Assembly (NCBI GenBank): GCA_020631815.1
Contig: JACKGW010000013.1
Location: forward strand, 1 to 64,000
Source of the DNA: Planctomycetota bacterium
GTDB taxonomy: Bacteria; Planctomycetota; PLA2; JAEUHO01
Direction: 5' to 3'
Length of the DNA: 64,000 bases
Shown here: piece after piece, positions 14,358 to 23,719 of the stretch
Layout: each line of letters opens with the position of its first letter
How positions within the stretch are numbered: the stretch's first letter is position 1
Made by a program: the position numbers and the translations under genes
The notes under the pieces: generated by a model
What the model was told of the DNA's origin: nothing
The model's input: only the letters and a program-made list of their open reading frames with translations
Databases searched by the model: none

Positions 14358-15625
14358 CGCGACGCGCCAGGCGCCTCGATCCGCAGCATGCGTGACTCGC
14401 GACCGCGGCGCACGCCGAGGTGGTACACGCGACCGGGTCGCGCTTGCGAGAACGCCTCGAGCACTTCCGCGGACTGCTCCACCGGACGGCCGTCGATGGA
14501 CAGCAGGATGTCGCCCGACAAGACGCCAGCACGCCACGCGGACGTGTTCGGTCGCACGTCACGGATGCGTAGACCCGTCGGCAAGTCTTCGAGCGCGAAG
14601 CCCATCTCCGCGGGCCCCACCGGGATCGTGCCCTGCTGGGCGCCGGCGTCGGGTCCCACCTCGACGCGTCCGGGCGCGTCGCGCCCACCGACGGAGGGCG
14701 GCGCGGGACGTCGCGGGGCGGGAGCCGCGGGACGCGGCGCTGCGTAGGGCGACTGCTCGAGCTCTTCTTCCGCGCGCTCGATGCGCCCTTCCCCCACCTC
14801 GGCAGGCTGCGGTGGCAACGGGTTGGCCTCGGGGCTCGAGCCCGCCACCCGGGTGACGAGCGGGCACACCTTGCTCGCCGGAATGGCGAAGGCGATGCCG
14901 GACGACTCGGGCAGCAACGACACGATGACGCCCATGAGCTCGCCGTCGAGGTTGAGGAGCGCACCGCCGCTGTTGCCCGTGTTGATCGACGCGTCGGTCT
15001 GGATCAGGCCCGTCAGCTCGACCCCGGTGCTCATGCGGGCGTCGCGCCCGATCGCGGATACCACCCCCACCGTGATCGTGTCGCCGAGCCCACGCGGGTT
15101 GCCGATGGCGATGGCCGTCTCGCCGAGCATCACGTCGCTGCCCGAACAGCAGCTGACGTAGGGGAAGCGGCGGTTGGTCCGCAGCTTCAAGATCGCGAGG
15201 TCGTCCTGCGGGCGGTTGATCAGCACGTCGGCGTCGAACGTGCCGTTGCCTTGCCACAGCTGCACGATGACGCGCTGGGCGCCGCTCACGACGTGGCTGT
15301 TCGTCACGACGAAGCCCGCGGGGTGCACGATGACGCCGGCGCCGGCGCCCTCGGTGATCGTGCGGCGGGTCTGGGTGCGCGCCGTCACGCTGACGACGGC
15401 CGGGGCCGCATGGCGCACGGAGTCGACGACCGCCGTGCGGCGCCGTTCGCGGACGCTGCGGCGCCCTTCGGCCTCGCCCATGCGGAACGCGCCGGACGCG
15501 ATCAGCGCGGCCAGCGCGAGCAGCAGCAGCGTCCTGCCGGTGCCGGGGGGAATGGGTCCCACCCGCGGCGGCGCCATGCCGTCCTCGGGAAGGGAGCCGT
15601 GGGAAGGGGTGGGAGCCCTGTCCAT
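14354..15625 (-). CDS. Trypsin-like serine protease with PDZ domain (HtrA/DegP family)
   Basis: A 423-residue membrane-anchored periplasmic protease. One transmembrane segment lies at residues 31-47. The protease domain shows H111 (VVTNSHVV), D142 (QDDLAILKL) and S219 (NTGNSGGALL). An Ala/Pro-rich linker of about 60 residues leads to a C-terminal PDZ domain with the LLSIDGRPV motif. HtrA proteases degrade or refold misfolded envelope proteins. AGGAGG upstream supports the start. It is the first gene of an operon with two methyltransferases, an unusual pairing. CC at 159-160 next to the active-site cleft may form a disulfide with another cysteine. Confidence 0.92.
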   Translation of the reverse strand: MDRAPTPSHGSLPEDGMAPPRVGPIPPGTGRTLLLLALAALIASGAFRMGEAEGRRSVRERRRTAVVDSVRHAAPAVVSVTARTQTRRTITEGAGAGVIVHPAGFVVTNSHVVSGAQRVIVQLWQGNGTFDADVLINRPQDDLAILKLRTNRRFPYVSCCSGSDVMLGETAIAIGNPRGLGDTITVGVVSAIGRDARMSTGVELTGLIQTDASINTGNSGGALLNLDGELMGVIVSLLPESSGIAFAIPASKVCPLVTRVAGSSPEANPLPPQPAEVGEGRIERAEEELEQSPYAAPRPAAPAPRRPAPPSVGGRDAPGRVEVGPDAGAQQGTIPVGPAEMGFALEDLPTGLRIRDVRPNTSAWRAGVLSGDILLSIDGRPVEQSAEVLEAFSQARPGRVYHLGVRRGRESRMLRIEAPGASR

Positions 15626-15877
15626 GGCGGAAGCCTCCTGCGGCGAGGCGCCCCAAGCGCCCCCGCTCCCCTTCGGGTCGGTTGGAGCGTGCCGTGGACG
15701 CAGTGTCCCCCGGACGGGGACGCTTGCCAGACCCCTGGGTGCGAACGCACCGCGGCTGTCAGGTCTCGGAGGCCCCGAACACGGGACGGACGGCCTTGCC
15801 GCCCTTCCCGGCCGCGTCACCGGGCCCGGCGCGCCCGCGTGAGCTGCGGCGCGCCGGAGGCCGGGAGGCGTGCGTCG

Positions 15878-18013
15878 CTACTCGGCGGTCGCCTCGGCGG
15901 TCTGGGCCGGCTTGAGGGTGTCGGCCCAGGGCATCTTCGCGAAGACGTTCACGATGAGCGGGGCGAAGACGAGTGCGATCACGGCCATCAGCTTGAGCAG
16001 GATGTTGATCGAGGGGCCCGAGGTGTCCTTGAAGGGGTCACCCACGGTGTCGCCCACGACCGCCGCCTTGTGGCGAGGCGTGCCCTTGCCACCGGTCTTC
16101 TCGATGTGCTTCTTGGCGTTGTCCCAAGCGCCGCCGGCGTTGGCCAGCATGATGGCGAGCGGGACGCCCGCGATCAGCGAGCCCGCGAGGAGGCCACCGA
16201 GGGCGTCGGGGCCGAGGAGGCAACCGACGGCGAGCGGGATGATCACGGCCAGCAGTCCGGGACGCACCATCTCCTTCAAGGCACCCGCCGTGGTGATGTC
16301 CACGCAGCGGGCGTAGTCCGCCTTGGCGTTCGGGTCGCCTTCCTTGAGGCCGGGGGTCTCGCGGAACTGGCGCTGCACCTCGTGGATGACGGACTGCGCG
16401 GCGCGGCCGACGGCGTTCATCGTGTCGGCCGAGAAGAGGAACGGGATCACGCCGCCGAGGAACAGGCCGGCCAGCACGACCGGGTGGCCTGCGTCGAGGT
16501 CCAGGATGACGCCGAACTTCGCCAGCGCCGTCTTGTAGGCGACGAACAGGGCAAGCGCGGTGAGCGCCGCCGAGCCGATTGCGAAGCCCTTGGCGATGGC
16601 GGCCGTGGTGTTGCCCGCGGCGTCGAGGCTGTCGGTGCGCTCACGCACCTCGGGGGGCAAGTGCGCCATCTCGGCGATGCCGCCGGCGTTGTCGGCGATC
16701 GGGCCGTAGGCGTCCACGCCCACCGTGATGCCCAGCGTGCCGAGCATGCCGACGGCGGCCATCGTGATGCCGAACATGTCGCCGAGCAGCCAACCGCCGA
16801 CGACGGCGATCGCGATGATCACCAGCGGCAGCACGGCCGACTTGAAGCCCAACGCGAGCCCACCAATGATGTTGGTGGCGTAGTTGTCGCTCTGCTCGGC
16901 GAGGTCCTCGACCGTCTTGCCGCTGGTGTAGTGCTCGGCCGTGAAGCCGATGCCCATGCCGCAGATGAGGCCCAGCACCATGGCGATGGCCCACTTGATG
17001 GGGTCGCTGTAGGCCATGGCCTCCGTCTTGACATCGCCGAACATGACGGAGGCCAGCACGAAGACGAGCACGCCAAACAGGACGGCCGACAGGATCGTGC
17101 CCTTGCGCAGCGCAGCCTGCGGGTCGCCGCCTTCGCGGACGCGCACGGCGAACACGCCGGCGATCGAGGCCACCACGCCCGCCGCGATGCAGGCGAACAC
17201 GAAGCCGACGGCGGCCTGGGCCACCGCGGGCACCGCGGCGAACTGGGCCAGGCCGATCACGACGGCCGACAGCAGCGCGCCGACGAAGCTCTCGAACAGG
17301 TCGGCGCCCATGCCGGCGACGTCACCGACGTTGTCGCCGACGTTGTCCGCGATCACGGCCGGGTTGCGCGGGTCGTCCTCGGGGATGCCCGCCTCGACCT
17401 TGCCCACGAGGTCGGCGCCGACGTCGGCAGCCTTCGTGTAGATGCCGCCACCCACGCGCGCGAACAGCGCGATCGAGGAGGCGCCCATGCTGAAGCCGGC
17501 GAGGATCGTGCCGGCGTGGGTGAGGTCGCCCTCCATGCCGTCGAAGACGTAGAAGAGGGCCGTCAGGCCGAGCACGCCCAGGCTCATCACGAGCATGCCC
17601 ATGACCACGCCGCCGGGGAACGCGACGTTCAGGGCCTCGTTGAAGGAGCGCGTCGCGGCCTGCGTCGTGCGGGCGTTGGCCGCGGTGGCGATCTTCATGC
17701 CGCCGAAGCCGCAGAGCGATGAGCACAGCGCGCCGACCACGAAGGCCACGGCGGTCTTCCAGCCGAGACCCGCGATGTCGTCAGCCGAAAGGCCCACGGC
17801 CAAGACGACCGCGACGGCCAGGACGAAGATCGACAGGACGCGGTACTCGCGGCGCAGGAAGGCCATCGCGCCAAGCGAGATGTTGTCCTGGATCTCCTTC
17901 ATGCGGTCGTTGCCGCGGTCCTTGGAGAGGACGCGACGGGACGTGACCAGCGCGAAGAGAAGGCCCACGGCGCCGGCGACCATCGCCCACAACGCCTCGT
18001 TCGGAAGCCGCAT
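15878..18013 (-). CDS. hppA: Membrane-bound ion-translocating pyrophosphatase, K+-dependent type
   Basis: A 711-residue integral membrane protein with about 16 hydrophobic helices. It hydrolyses PPi and pumps H+ or Na+. The catalytic signature DVGADLVGKVEAGIPEDDPRNP (the D-x7-K-x-E block) lies near residues 190-212, followed by the ADNVGDNVGD acidic motif. The sequence GNTTAA near residue 467 has Ala where potassium-independent enzymes carry Lys, so this is a K+-dependent type; whether it moves Na+ or H+ is undecided. AGGAGG precedes the ATG. It lies next to the Mrp-like antiporter operon in the same orientation. Confidence 0.96.
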   Translation of the reverse strand: MRLPNEALWAMVAGAVGLLFALVTSRRVLSKDRGNDRMKEIQDNISLGAMAFLRREYRVLSIFVLAVAVVLAVGLSADDIAGLGWKTAVAFVVGALCSSLCGFGGMKIATAANARTTQAATRSFNEALNVAFPGGVVMGMLVMSLGVLGLTALFYVFDGMEGDLTHAGTILAGFSMGASSIALFARVGGGIYTKAADVGADLVGKVEAGIPEDDPRNPAVIADNVGDNVGDVAGMGADLFESFVGALLSAVVIGLAQFAAVPAVAQAAVGFVFACIAAGVVASIAGVFAVRVREGGDPQAALRKGTILSAVLFGVLVFVLASVMFGDVKTEAMAYSDPIKWAIAMVLGLICGMGIGFTAEHYTSGKTVEDLAEQSDNYATNIIGGLALGFKSAVLPLVIIAIAVVGGWLLGDMFGITMAAVGMLGTLGITVGVDAYGPIADNAGGIAEMAHLPPEVRERTDSLDAAGNTTAAIAKGFAIGSAALTALALFVAYKTALAKFGVILDLDAGHPVVLAGLFLGGVIPFLFSADTMNAVGRAAQSVIHEVQRQFRETPGLKEGDPNAKADYARCVDITTAGALKEMVRPGLLAVIIPLAVGCLLGPDALGGLLAGSLIAGVPLAIMLANAGGAWDNAKKHIEKTGGKGTPRHKAAVVGDTVGDPFKDTSGPSINILLKLMAVIALVFAPLIVNVFAKMPWADTLKPAQTAEATAE

Positions 18014-18129
18014 GAGGATCCCTCCTGCCTCCCGCGGGCCCGGCGGGGTTCCCGCGGAGGGCCCGGAAGTCTACGAACGGTCCGCGAAGGCGCCGAACGG
18101 GGCCCGGGTGTCGAAGACGGCTCGAAGGC

Positions 18130-19956
18130 TCAGAGCAGCTCGAGGACCAGGTACAGGACGAAGACGAGCGCCACGTACAGCACGATGTTGCCGATGGGCC
18201 AGGAGGTGGCCGGCGACCGGGCTTCGTAGCGGGCCTCGTCGCGGGCCAGGGCGGACTGGGCCTCGGCCACGTCAGCCCGGGAGCCGACCAGGCTCGCGGC
18301 CGCCAGCCGGACGCGGCGCCAGACGAGCATCATGGCCCCCGGCGGGTTGCGCGCGGCGGTCCAGAGCGTGCCGGGCACGGTCTCGTGGGCGAAGCGGTGC
18401 AGCCCGCCGAAGAAGGCCATGAGCGGTCCCCGCACGAAGCGGAGCACGGCCTCGGCCGCCCGCAGCTGCCCGACGTGGACGTCGAGGGGGGCCGGCAGGG
18501 GCTGGGAGGGCACGATCGCCCCGCGCGCCAACACGAAGGCGGCCAGCCCGCCCAGCAGCACGAGCTGGACGAGGAGGACCTCGCCGCTCCCCACCAGCGC
18601 CCAGCCGGGGGCCGGGAGGTCGCCGGCGGCCGCGACGGCGGCCGAGCCCAGGAGGGCGAGGAAGGGAGCGAACGCGTCGGCGACACGGCCCTCGGGGGCG
18701 GGGCGCCAGCCGCGGTCGGGGCCCAGGAAGGTGCCCACGACCAGCTTCAGGCCCACGAGGGCGAACAACCCGGCCAGGCTCGCAAAGGGCACCCAGGCGA
18801 GCTGCGGCGGGCTCCGCAGGCCGGCCTCGGCCGCGACGGCGGCGGGGGCGATGAACGGGATGGCTCCCGCCACCGCCAAGGCGCCGCCCGCCGCAGCCCC
18901 GAACAGCAAGGGGCGCTCGCGCAGCAGCCCGCCGAGTCGCGAGAGGTGCGTCGTGCCCACGCGGCGCTCGAGCACGTCGGCTACGAAGCCCAGGGCCGCG
19001 AGCGCCAGCGACTGCGCGCCCAGGGCGGCCATGGCGGCGGCCGGGGCTTGGTCGCCGGCGCGCCCGGCGACGAACAGCGCGAGGCCCACGCACGAGATCG
19101 CCCCGTAGGCCAGCAGCCGACGCAAGTCGTCACAGAGCACGGCGAAGGCCAGGGCGCCGAGCGCACCCACGGCCCCCACCACGAGCAGCACGTCGCCTGC
19201 AGACTGGGCGAAGGCCTGGGCCGCCAGCACCGCGGCCGCGAGCGGCAGGCCGAGCAGGACGGCGCCGACGGCCGGGCGTGATGCCGTCGTCCACTCGATC
19301 CACCAGCCGTGCAGCACCGGCGCTGCCGCAAGCACGAGCAGGCCGACCAGGAGCACGCCGCCTGCCGGGTCGCGGCCCAGGGCCAGACCTTCGGGTGCGC
19401 GGCCGAGGGACTCGAAGAAGCCCGGGAGCGTGCCTCCGGCCCCGGCGGGCAGGAGGTCGAACGTGTGGAGCTTCACGTAGCGCAGGACGGCACCCGCGAT
19501 CACGAGGAAGCCGCCCACGATCAGCGGCACGAAACCACGCAGCGCCGCGTCGTAGGACGCGCGATCCGCACGGCCAAGCACCAAGACCACGCCGGCGGTC
19601 GAGGCCACCGACATCCAGGTGAACCACGCGAGCAGGTTCTGGCCACCCAGCGCACCCGCGAGGCCCGCGCCCAGCACGAGCAGCGCGGTCCCCGTGACGC
19701 GGCGTACGTCGTCGCGCATCGCGATCGCGGCGGCGAGGACGAGCACGGCGACGAGCTGCTGGCACACGGCGGGCCCGCCGAGCGCGAACGTCTCGCCGAG
19801 CAGATGCACGTGCTCGGGGCCCGGCACCAAGCCGACGAACGCCTGCACCAGGGCCAGCCCCGCAGCGAGAGCCGCCACGAGGAGGCTGCGCATCGGCAGG
19901 AGCAGGGCCACCAGCGCACCGGCGAGCAGGACGACGGAGATCGGCAGGTCAGTCAT
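18130..19956 (-). CDS. Degenerate NuoL/M-family antiporter-like subunit, last gene of the Mrp-like operon
   Basis: A 608-residue membrane protein with about 15 hydrophobic helices. Relationship to the NuoL/MrpA/MrpD proton-pumping family is visible at DDLRRLLAYGAISCVGLALF (family consensus D-x-KR-x-LAYS-x-IS). Key charged residues are missing: the helix-5 Trp-Glu is WMSV in the stretch NLLAWFTWMSVAS, the Lys before PLHxW is absent (AAAPVLHGWW), and no SKD/SKW occurs in the late helix. It also has an atypical amphipathic C-terminal region of ~100 residues ending in one last helix. It starts within the preceding small gene (8-nt overlap). Probably a structural or specialised subunit rather than a full ion channel. 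Confidence 0.75.
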   Translation of the reverse strand: MTDLPISVVLLAGALVALLLPMRSLLVAALAAGLALVQAFVGLVPGPEHVHLLGETFALGGPAVCQQLVAVLVLAAAIAMRDDVRRVTGTALLVLGAGLAGALGGQNLLAWFTWMSVASTAGVVLVLGRADRASYDAALRGFVPLIVGGFLVIAGAVLRYVKLHTFDLLPAGAGGTLPGFFESLGRAPEGLALGRDPAGGVLLVGLLVLAAAPVLHGWWIEWTTASRPAVGAVLLGLPLAAAVLAAQAFAQSAGDVLLVVGAVGALGALAFAVLCDDLRRLLAYGAISCVGLALFVAGRAGDQAPAAAMAALGAQSLALAALGFVADVLERRVGTTHLSRLGGLLRERPLLFGAAAGGALAVAGAIPFIAPAAVAAEAGLRSPPQLAWVPFASLAGLFALVGLKLVVGTFLGPDRGWRPAPEGRVADAFAPFLALLGSAAVAAAGDLPAPGWALVGSGEVLLVQLVLLGGLAAFVLARGAIVPSQPLPAPLDVHVGQLRAAEAVLRFVRGPLMAFFGGLHRFAHETVPGTLWTAARNPPGAMMLVWRRVRLAAASLVGSRADVAEAQSALARDEARYEARSPATSWPIGNIVLYVALVFVLYLVLELL

Positions 19957-20326
19957 CGTGGACGACCTCCTCTCCGTGTCCCGGAGCCGGCAGCAGCACG
20001 ATGCGGGCGATGTGCGCGAGCACGATCAGGCCCAGCGGCACGCCCAGCCCGATCCAGCCCGGCCACAGCTCGCTGCCGGCCAGCGGGTCCAGCCCCCAAC
20101 GCGACGCATGTCCGAAGATGGCGCCCACCACGACCGCCACGAACACGAGCACGGCCTTGGTCTGGCGGCGGGCGGCCGGCGATCCCGGCGGCCGACGCTC
20201 GGCCGCGGCCACGCGCGGTGCGCGGGGCAGCTCGTGCCCCCAGGCCTCGACGGGCACCTCGACGGCGTCGTGGCCGTGGTGGTCGGCGTGCGCGGAGCCC
20301 GCTCCGGGGTGGGTGGCGAAGCTCAA
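19949..20326 (-). CDS. Small His-rich two-helix membrane protein
   Basis: A 125-residue protein starting at TTG in a TTGA overlap with the preceding gene. The N-terminal third is soluble and contains HADHHGHD at about residues 12-19, a plausible metal or proton-buffering patch. Two transmembrane helices follow (AVLVFVAVVVGAIFGHA and WIGLGVPLGLIVLAHIARIVLL), and the tail ends GHGEEVVHDD. It lies between two antiporter subunits with coding overlap at both ends, so it is very likely part of the complex. I do not recognise a family. Confidence 0.65.
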   Translation of the reverse strand: MSFATHPGAGSAHADHHGHDAVEVPVEAWGHELPRAPRVAAAERRPPGSPAARRQTKAVLVFVAVVVGAIFGHASRWGLDPLAGSELWPGWIGLGVPLGLIVLAHIARIVLLPAPGHGEEVVHDD

Positions 20327-21831
20327 TGGCCACCTCCGTGCGTCGCGACGTACCCGGCCGCCTCCTGCGCGAGGTGCAGCAGGCCGTCCGGGAAGAGGAA
20401 CAGCGCGATGGTGAGCAAGGCGGTGGCGGCCAGCGCCACCACGCACGGCCACGGTGCTTCCTGACGCCCGGTCGGCGCGCCTTCGGGCAGCGGCTTGAAG
20501 AACGCACGCCAGACGATGGGCAGGAAGTAGGCGGCGTTCAGCAACGCGCTCGTGCCCAGGACGACGAGCACAAACACGTTCGGGCCAGCGGCCGCACCCT
20601 TGAGCAGCCAGTCCTTGCTGATCATCGTGGCGGCAGGCGGCAGGCCGATCATGGCCAGGGCCCCCACCGCGAAGGCAGTCATGGTGATGGGCATGCGCCG
20701 CGCGAGCCCGTCGAGCTCGCTCACCTTGGTCTTGTGCACGGCGACGTAGATGGCGCCCGCGGCGAAGAACAAGGTGATCTTGCTGACGGCGTGGGCGCCG
20801 ATGTGGGCGATGCCGCCCGTCACGCCCGCAGGCACCAGGAGCGCCACCCCGAGCAGCACGTAGGAGAGCTGGCTGATCGTGCTGTAGGCCAGTCGCCGCT
20901 TGAGGTTGTCCTGGGCCAGGGCGATCAGCGAAGCCACGACGATCGTGAAGCAGGCCGCGCCGATCAGGATGTCGTTGGCCCCGATGCGCGACAGCGTGTC
21001 CGTGCCGAACACGTCGAGCACGACGCGCGACACGCCGAACACACCCATCTTCACCACGGCCACGGCGTGCAGCAGGGCGCTGACGGGCGTAGGCGCCACC
21101 ATGGCGGCGGGCAGCCAGCCGTGGAAGGGCATCACCGCGCACTTGGCGAGACCCGCCACGTACAGCACGAAGGTGAAGGTCAGGAGGCCCGCGCTGGCGG
21201 TGGAGCCGTGCAGCAGACCGCCCGTCGTGAAGTCGAGCGAGCCGTTGCCGAGGTGCCAGACGAGGAACAGCGCCGGCAGCTGGAACCCGATCGAGGTCCC
21301 CAGCAGGTAGGTCAGGTAGCGCTTGGCGCCAGCGCGGGCCTCGGGCGTCTGGGCATGGATCACCAGCGGGTAGGTGACCAGCGAGAGCACCTCGTAGGCC
21401 GCGAACATGGTGAACGCGTTCTTGGCGAACGCCGCGCCCATCACCGCGGCGATGGAAAGCGCGAAGCAGGCGTAGAAGCGCGTCTGGTGCTGCTCGTGGT
21501 GCGCACGCATGTACCCGATCGAGTACAGCGTGTTGAGGATCCAGAGACCCGAGGCGACGAGGGCGAACAACAGGCCCAGCGCGTCGGCGCGGAACGCCAG
21601 CTGGAAGCCTGGGGCCAGCGTGGCGATGTGCGTGCCGATCGGCACGCCGCGCTTCCACGCGTCGTAGAGGAAAAGCACCAGCGCGAAGTTCGTGACGGCC
21701 ACGAGGAGGCTCGTCGCCTCGCGCAGGTTGGGCAGCTTGCGGAAGAGCACGAGCAGCGGCACGGCGCCGGCGCAGAGCGCCATGGACACCACGGGGCCGA
21801 TCTCGGCGAGGGGGCGACCGAAGAGCGTCAT
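20323..21831 (-). CDS. NuoL/MrpA-type ion antiporter subunit
   Basis: A 502-residue membrane protein of the proton-translocating NADH-dehydrogenase/Mrp antiporter family. The family charge relay is intact: Glu in FAAYEVLSLV, Lys in LAKCAVMPFHGWLP, the VAPTPVSALLHA helix break, Lys in VVKMGVF, LKRRLAYSTISQLSY, and SKDWLL. This suggests a working ion channel module. The start ATG overlaps the stop of the upstream mrpD-like gene by ATGA. It is one of three such subunits in the operon, where conventional Mrp has two (MrpA and MrpD). Confidence 0.9.
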   Translation of the reverse strand: MTLFGRPLAEIGPVVSMALCAGAVPLLVLFRKLPNLREATSLLVAVTNFALVLFLYDAWKRGVPIGTHIATLAPGFQLAFRADALGLLFALVASGLWILNTLYSIGYMRAHHEQHQTRFYACFALSIAAVMGAAFAKNAFTMFAAYEVLSLVTYPLVIHAQTPEARAGAKRYLTYLLGTSIGFQLPALFLVWHLGNGSLDFTTGGLLHGSTASAGLLTFTFVLYVAGLAKCAVMPFHGWLPAAMVAPTPVSALLHAVAVVKMGVFGVSRVVLDVFGTDTLSRIGANDILIGAACFTIVVASLIALAQDNLKRRLAYSTISQLSYVLLGVALLVPAGVTGGIAHIGAHAVSKITLFFAAGAIYVAVHKTKVSELDGLARRMPITMTAFAVGALAMIGLPPAATMISKDWLLKGAAAGPNVFVLVVLGTSALLNAAYFLPIVWRAFFKPLPEGAPTGRQEAPWPCVVALAATALLTIALFLFPDGLLHLAQEAAGYVATHGGGH

Positions 21832-23306
21832 CGCAGCAACGCCTCCGCCGCGGCCTGCGCCCACGTCCCCGCCCACGACGTGACGCCGAGCACGAGGCAA
21901 AGACCCGCGAGCACGAGGCCCGGGATGCGCATCGACCAGGGCACCTCGGACGTGACCTTGGGCTCCACGTCATCGGGCGCGAACCAGACGAGCATGCCGA
22001 TCCGCCAGACGTAGATCACGGTGAACAGGCTGGAGAGCAGGAGCACGGGCACGACGAGCGGCATGCCCGCCTCGAGGGCGCCGGTGGCCAGCAGCCACTT
22101 GCTCTGGAAGCCCGCCGTCAACGGCACGCCGATCATGGAGAGACCGGCGATGGTCACGGTGGCGCCGGTCCACGGCGCGCGTCGCCCGAGGCCCGCGAGA
22201 TCCTTCACGCGCGTTCCGCCCGTGCGCGCGGCCAAGGCGCCCGCCACGCAGAACAAGGCGCCCTTGGCGGCCGCGTGGTTCCACATGTGCAGGATGCCGC
22301 CCGCCGTGCCGGCCGGGTCGAGCAGTACCACGCCCAGCACGATCGTGCCGATCTGTCCCACGCTGCTGTAGGCGAGCAGTCGCTTGAGGTCGGACTGGCG
22401 CAGGGCCAAGAGCGGACCGAACACGATGCCCGCGCAGGCCGAGACCAAGATCAGGTCGCGCGCCGTGGGCAGCACGTCGATCAGGAACCGGGGACCGTAG
22501 ATGGTGTAGACGAAGCGGTACAGCGTGTAGGCCGAGACCTTGGTGGCCGTGGCGGCGAGGAAGATGCTCGCCCCCGCCGGCGCCTGGCTGTACGCGCTGG
22601 GCTGCCACCCGTGCAGCGGGAACAGCGCCATCTTCACGGCAAGGCCCACCGTGACGAATGCGAACGCCGTCAGGACGTTGCGCTGGTGGAACAGCTCGGG
22701 CAGGCGCTCGGCGAGGTCGGCCATCGCGAGCGTACCGGTGGCTTGGTAGAGGTAGCCGATGCCCAGCAGGATGAACGTGGCGCCGATGCTGCCGACGATC
22801 AGGTAGCTGTAGCCCGCGTAGAGCGCCTGGCGCCGACGCCCCATGCCGATGAGCACGTACGAGGTGATCGACGAGATCTCGAGGAACACGTAGAGGTTGA
22901 AGACGTCACCCGTGATCGTGATGCCCATGAGGCCCGTCACGAACAGGAGGAACACGGTGAGGTAGCCGCTGCGGCGCTCCGGCGCGAGGTCCACGGCCAG
23001 ACCGCGCGCCATCCAGAGCGTGGCGAGCACGCCGACGCTGGACACCATGACCAGCACCATGGCGTTGAGCGGGTCGACGACGTACTCGATACCGGTCGGC
23101 GCAAGCCATCCGCCCATGGCGTACCGGACGAAGCCTTCCTGCCCGACGCGGGCCAGCAGGGCCCAGCTGGCGTACGTGGAGAAGCCGAGTGCGGCGGCCA
23201 CGAGCGTCCACGCCGTGCGCACCCCGCCGAAGCGGGACAGCAACGGGATCAGCAGCGCCGTCATCAACGGCACGACGATCACCAAGACGGGCAGGTGCTC
23301 GTGCAT
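21828..23306 (-). CDS. mrpD: Na+/H+ antiporter subunit D (MrpD/MnhD)
   Basis: A 492-residue membrane protein with about 14 helices and the complete MrpD/NuoN pattern: Glu in FLEISSITSYVLIG, Lys in LAVKMALFPLHGWQPSAYSQAP, Lys in TATKVSAY, LKRLLAYSSVGQIG and GFQSKWLL. MrpD works with MrpA in electrogenic Na+ for H+ exchange. The ATG shares one base with the stop of mrpC (TGATG), and its stop overlaps the next antiporter gene, so expression is coupled in the order C, D, second antiporter. Confidence 0.94.
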   Translation of the reverse strand: MHEHLPVLVIVVPLMTALLIPLLSRFGGVRTAWTLVAAALGFSTYASWALLARVGQEGFVRYAMGGWLAPTGIEYVVDPLNAMVLVMVSSVGVLATLWMARGLAVDLAPERRSGYLTVFLLFVTGLMGITITGDVFNLYVFLEISSITSYVLIGMGRRRQALYAGYSYLIVGSIGATFILLGIGYLYQATGTLAMADLAERLPELFHQRNVLTAFAFVTVGLAVKMALFPLHGWQPSAYSQAPAGASIFLAATATKVSAYTLYRFVYTIYGPRFLIDVLPTARDLILVSACAGIVFGPLLALRQSDLKRLLAYSSVGQIGTIVLGVVLLDPAGTAGGILHMWNHAAAKGALFCVAGALAARTGGTRVKDLAGLGRRAPWTGATVTIAGLSMIGVPLTAGFQSKWLLATGALEAGMPLVVPVLLLSSLFTVIYVWRIGMLVWFAPDDVEPKVTSEVPWSMRIPGLVLAGLCLVLGVTSWAGTWAQAAAEALLR

Positions 23307-23719
23307 CAGGCGCCGGCGTCCCCGGTCGGCTCGTCGGCTTCGTCTTCGTCGGCGGCCAGGATCTCGACTTCTTCCACGGTCCCGTAGGCGCGGTGGATGC
23401 GCACCACGAGGGCCAGGGCGACGGCCGTGGTGCTCACGCCGACCACGATGGCCGTCAGCATCAGCACGTGCGGCACGGGGTTCTCGTAGATCGGCGTGAC
23501 CGGGGCGCCGTCGCCCTCCCACAGCACGGGCACCGTGCCGCCCTTCACGCGACCGATCGAGAGGTAGAAGAGGAACACGGCCGTCTGCAGCAGGTTGAGG
23601 CCGATGATCTTCTTGACGAGGTGGCCCTTGGCGATGATCGCGTAGAGCCCGATCACCATGAGCAGGGCGTAGATGACGTACTTGTAGTGGCGGACGAGCT
23701 CCCGCAGCAGGTCATCCAT
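23306..23719 (-). CDS. mrpC: Na+/H+ antiporter subunit C (MrpC/MnhC, NuoK-like)
   Basis: A 137-residue, three-helix protein. The stretch YVIYALLMVIGLYAIIAKGHLVKKIIGLNLLQTAVFLFYLS carries the NuoK/MrpC features, including the helix-1/helix-2 turn and Gly-Leu-Asn-Leu. Helix 3 is VPHVLMLTAIVVGVSTTAVALALVVRI, ending with the AVALA(L) motif. It is slightly longer than standard MrpC owing to an acidic C-terminal tail. It overlaps mrpB by eight nucleotides. Confidence 0.93.
   Translation of the reverse strand: MDDLLRELVRHYKYVIYALLMVIGLYAIIAKGHLVKKIIGLNLLQTAVFLFYLSIGRVKGGTVPVLWEGDGAPVTPIYENPVPHVLMLTAIVVGVSTTAVALALVVRIHRAYGTVEEVEILAADEDEADEPTGDAGA

Noticed and set aside
15878..18013. Deciding whether the membrane pyrophosphatase pumps Na+ or H+
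   Set aside because: GNTTAA supports potassium dependence, but the residues that separate Na+ from H+ pumps need a proper alignment.
18130..19956. The NuoL-like protein as DabB of a DabAB inorganic-carbon pump
   Set aside because: DabB works with a DUF2309 protein (DabA). None of the neighbouring genes has that domain, and the channel charges are missing.
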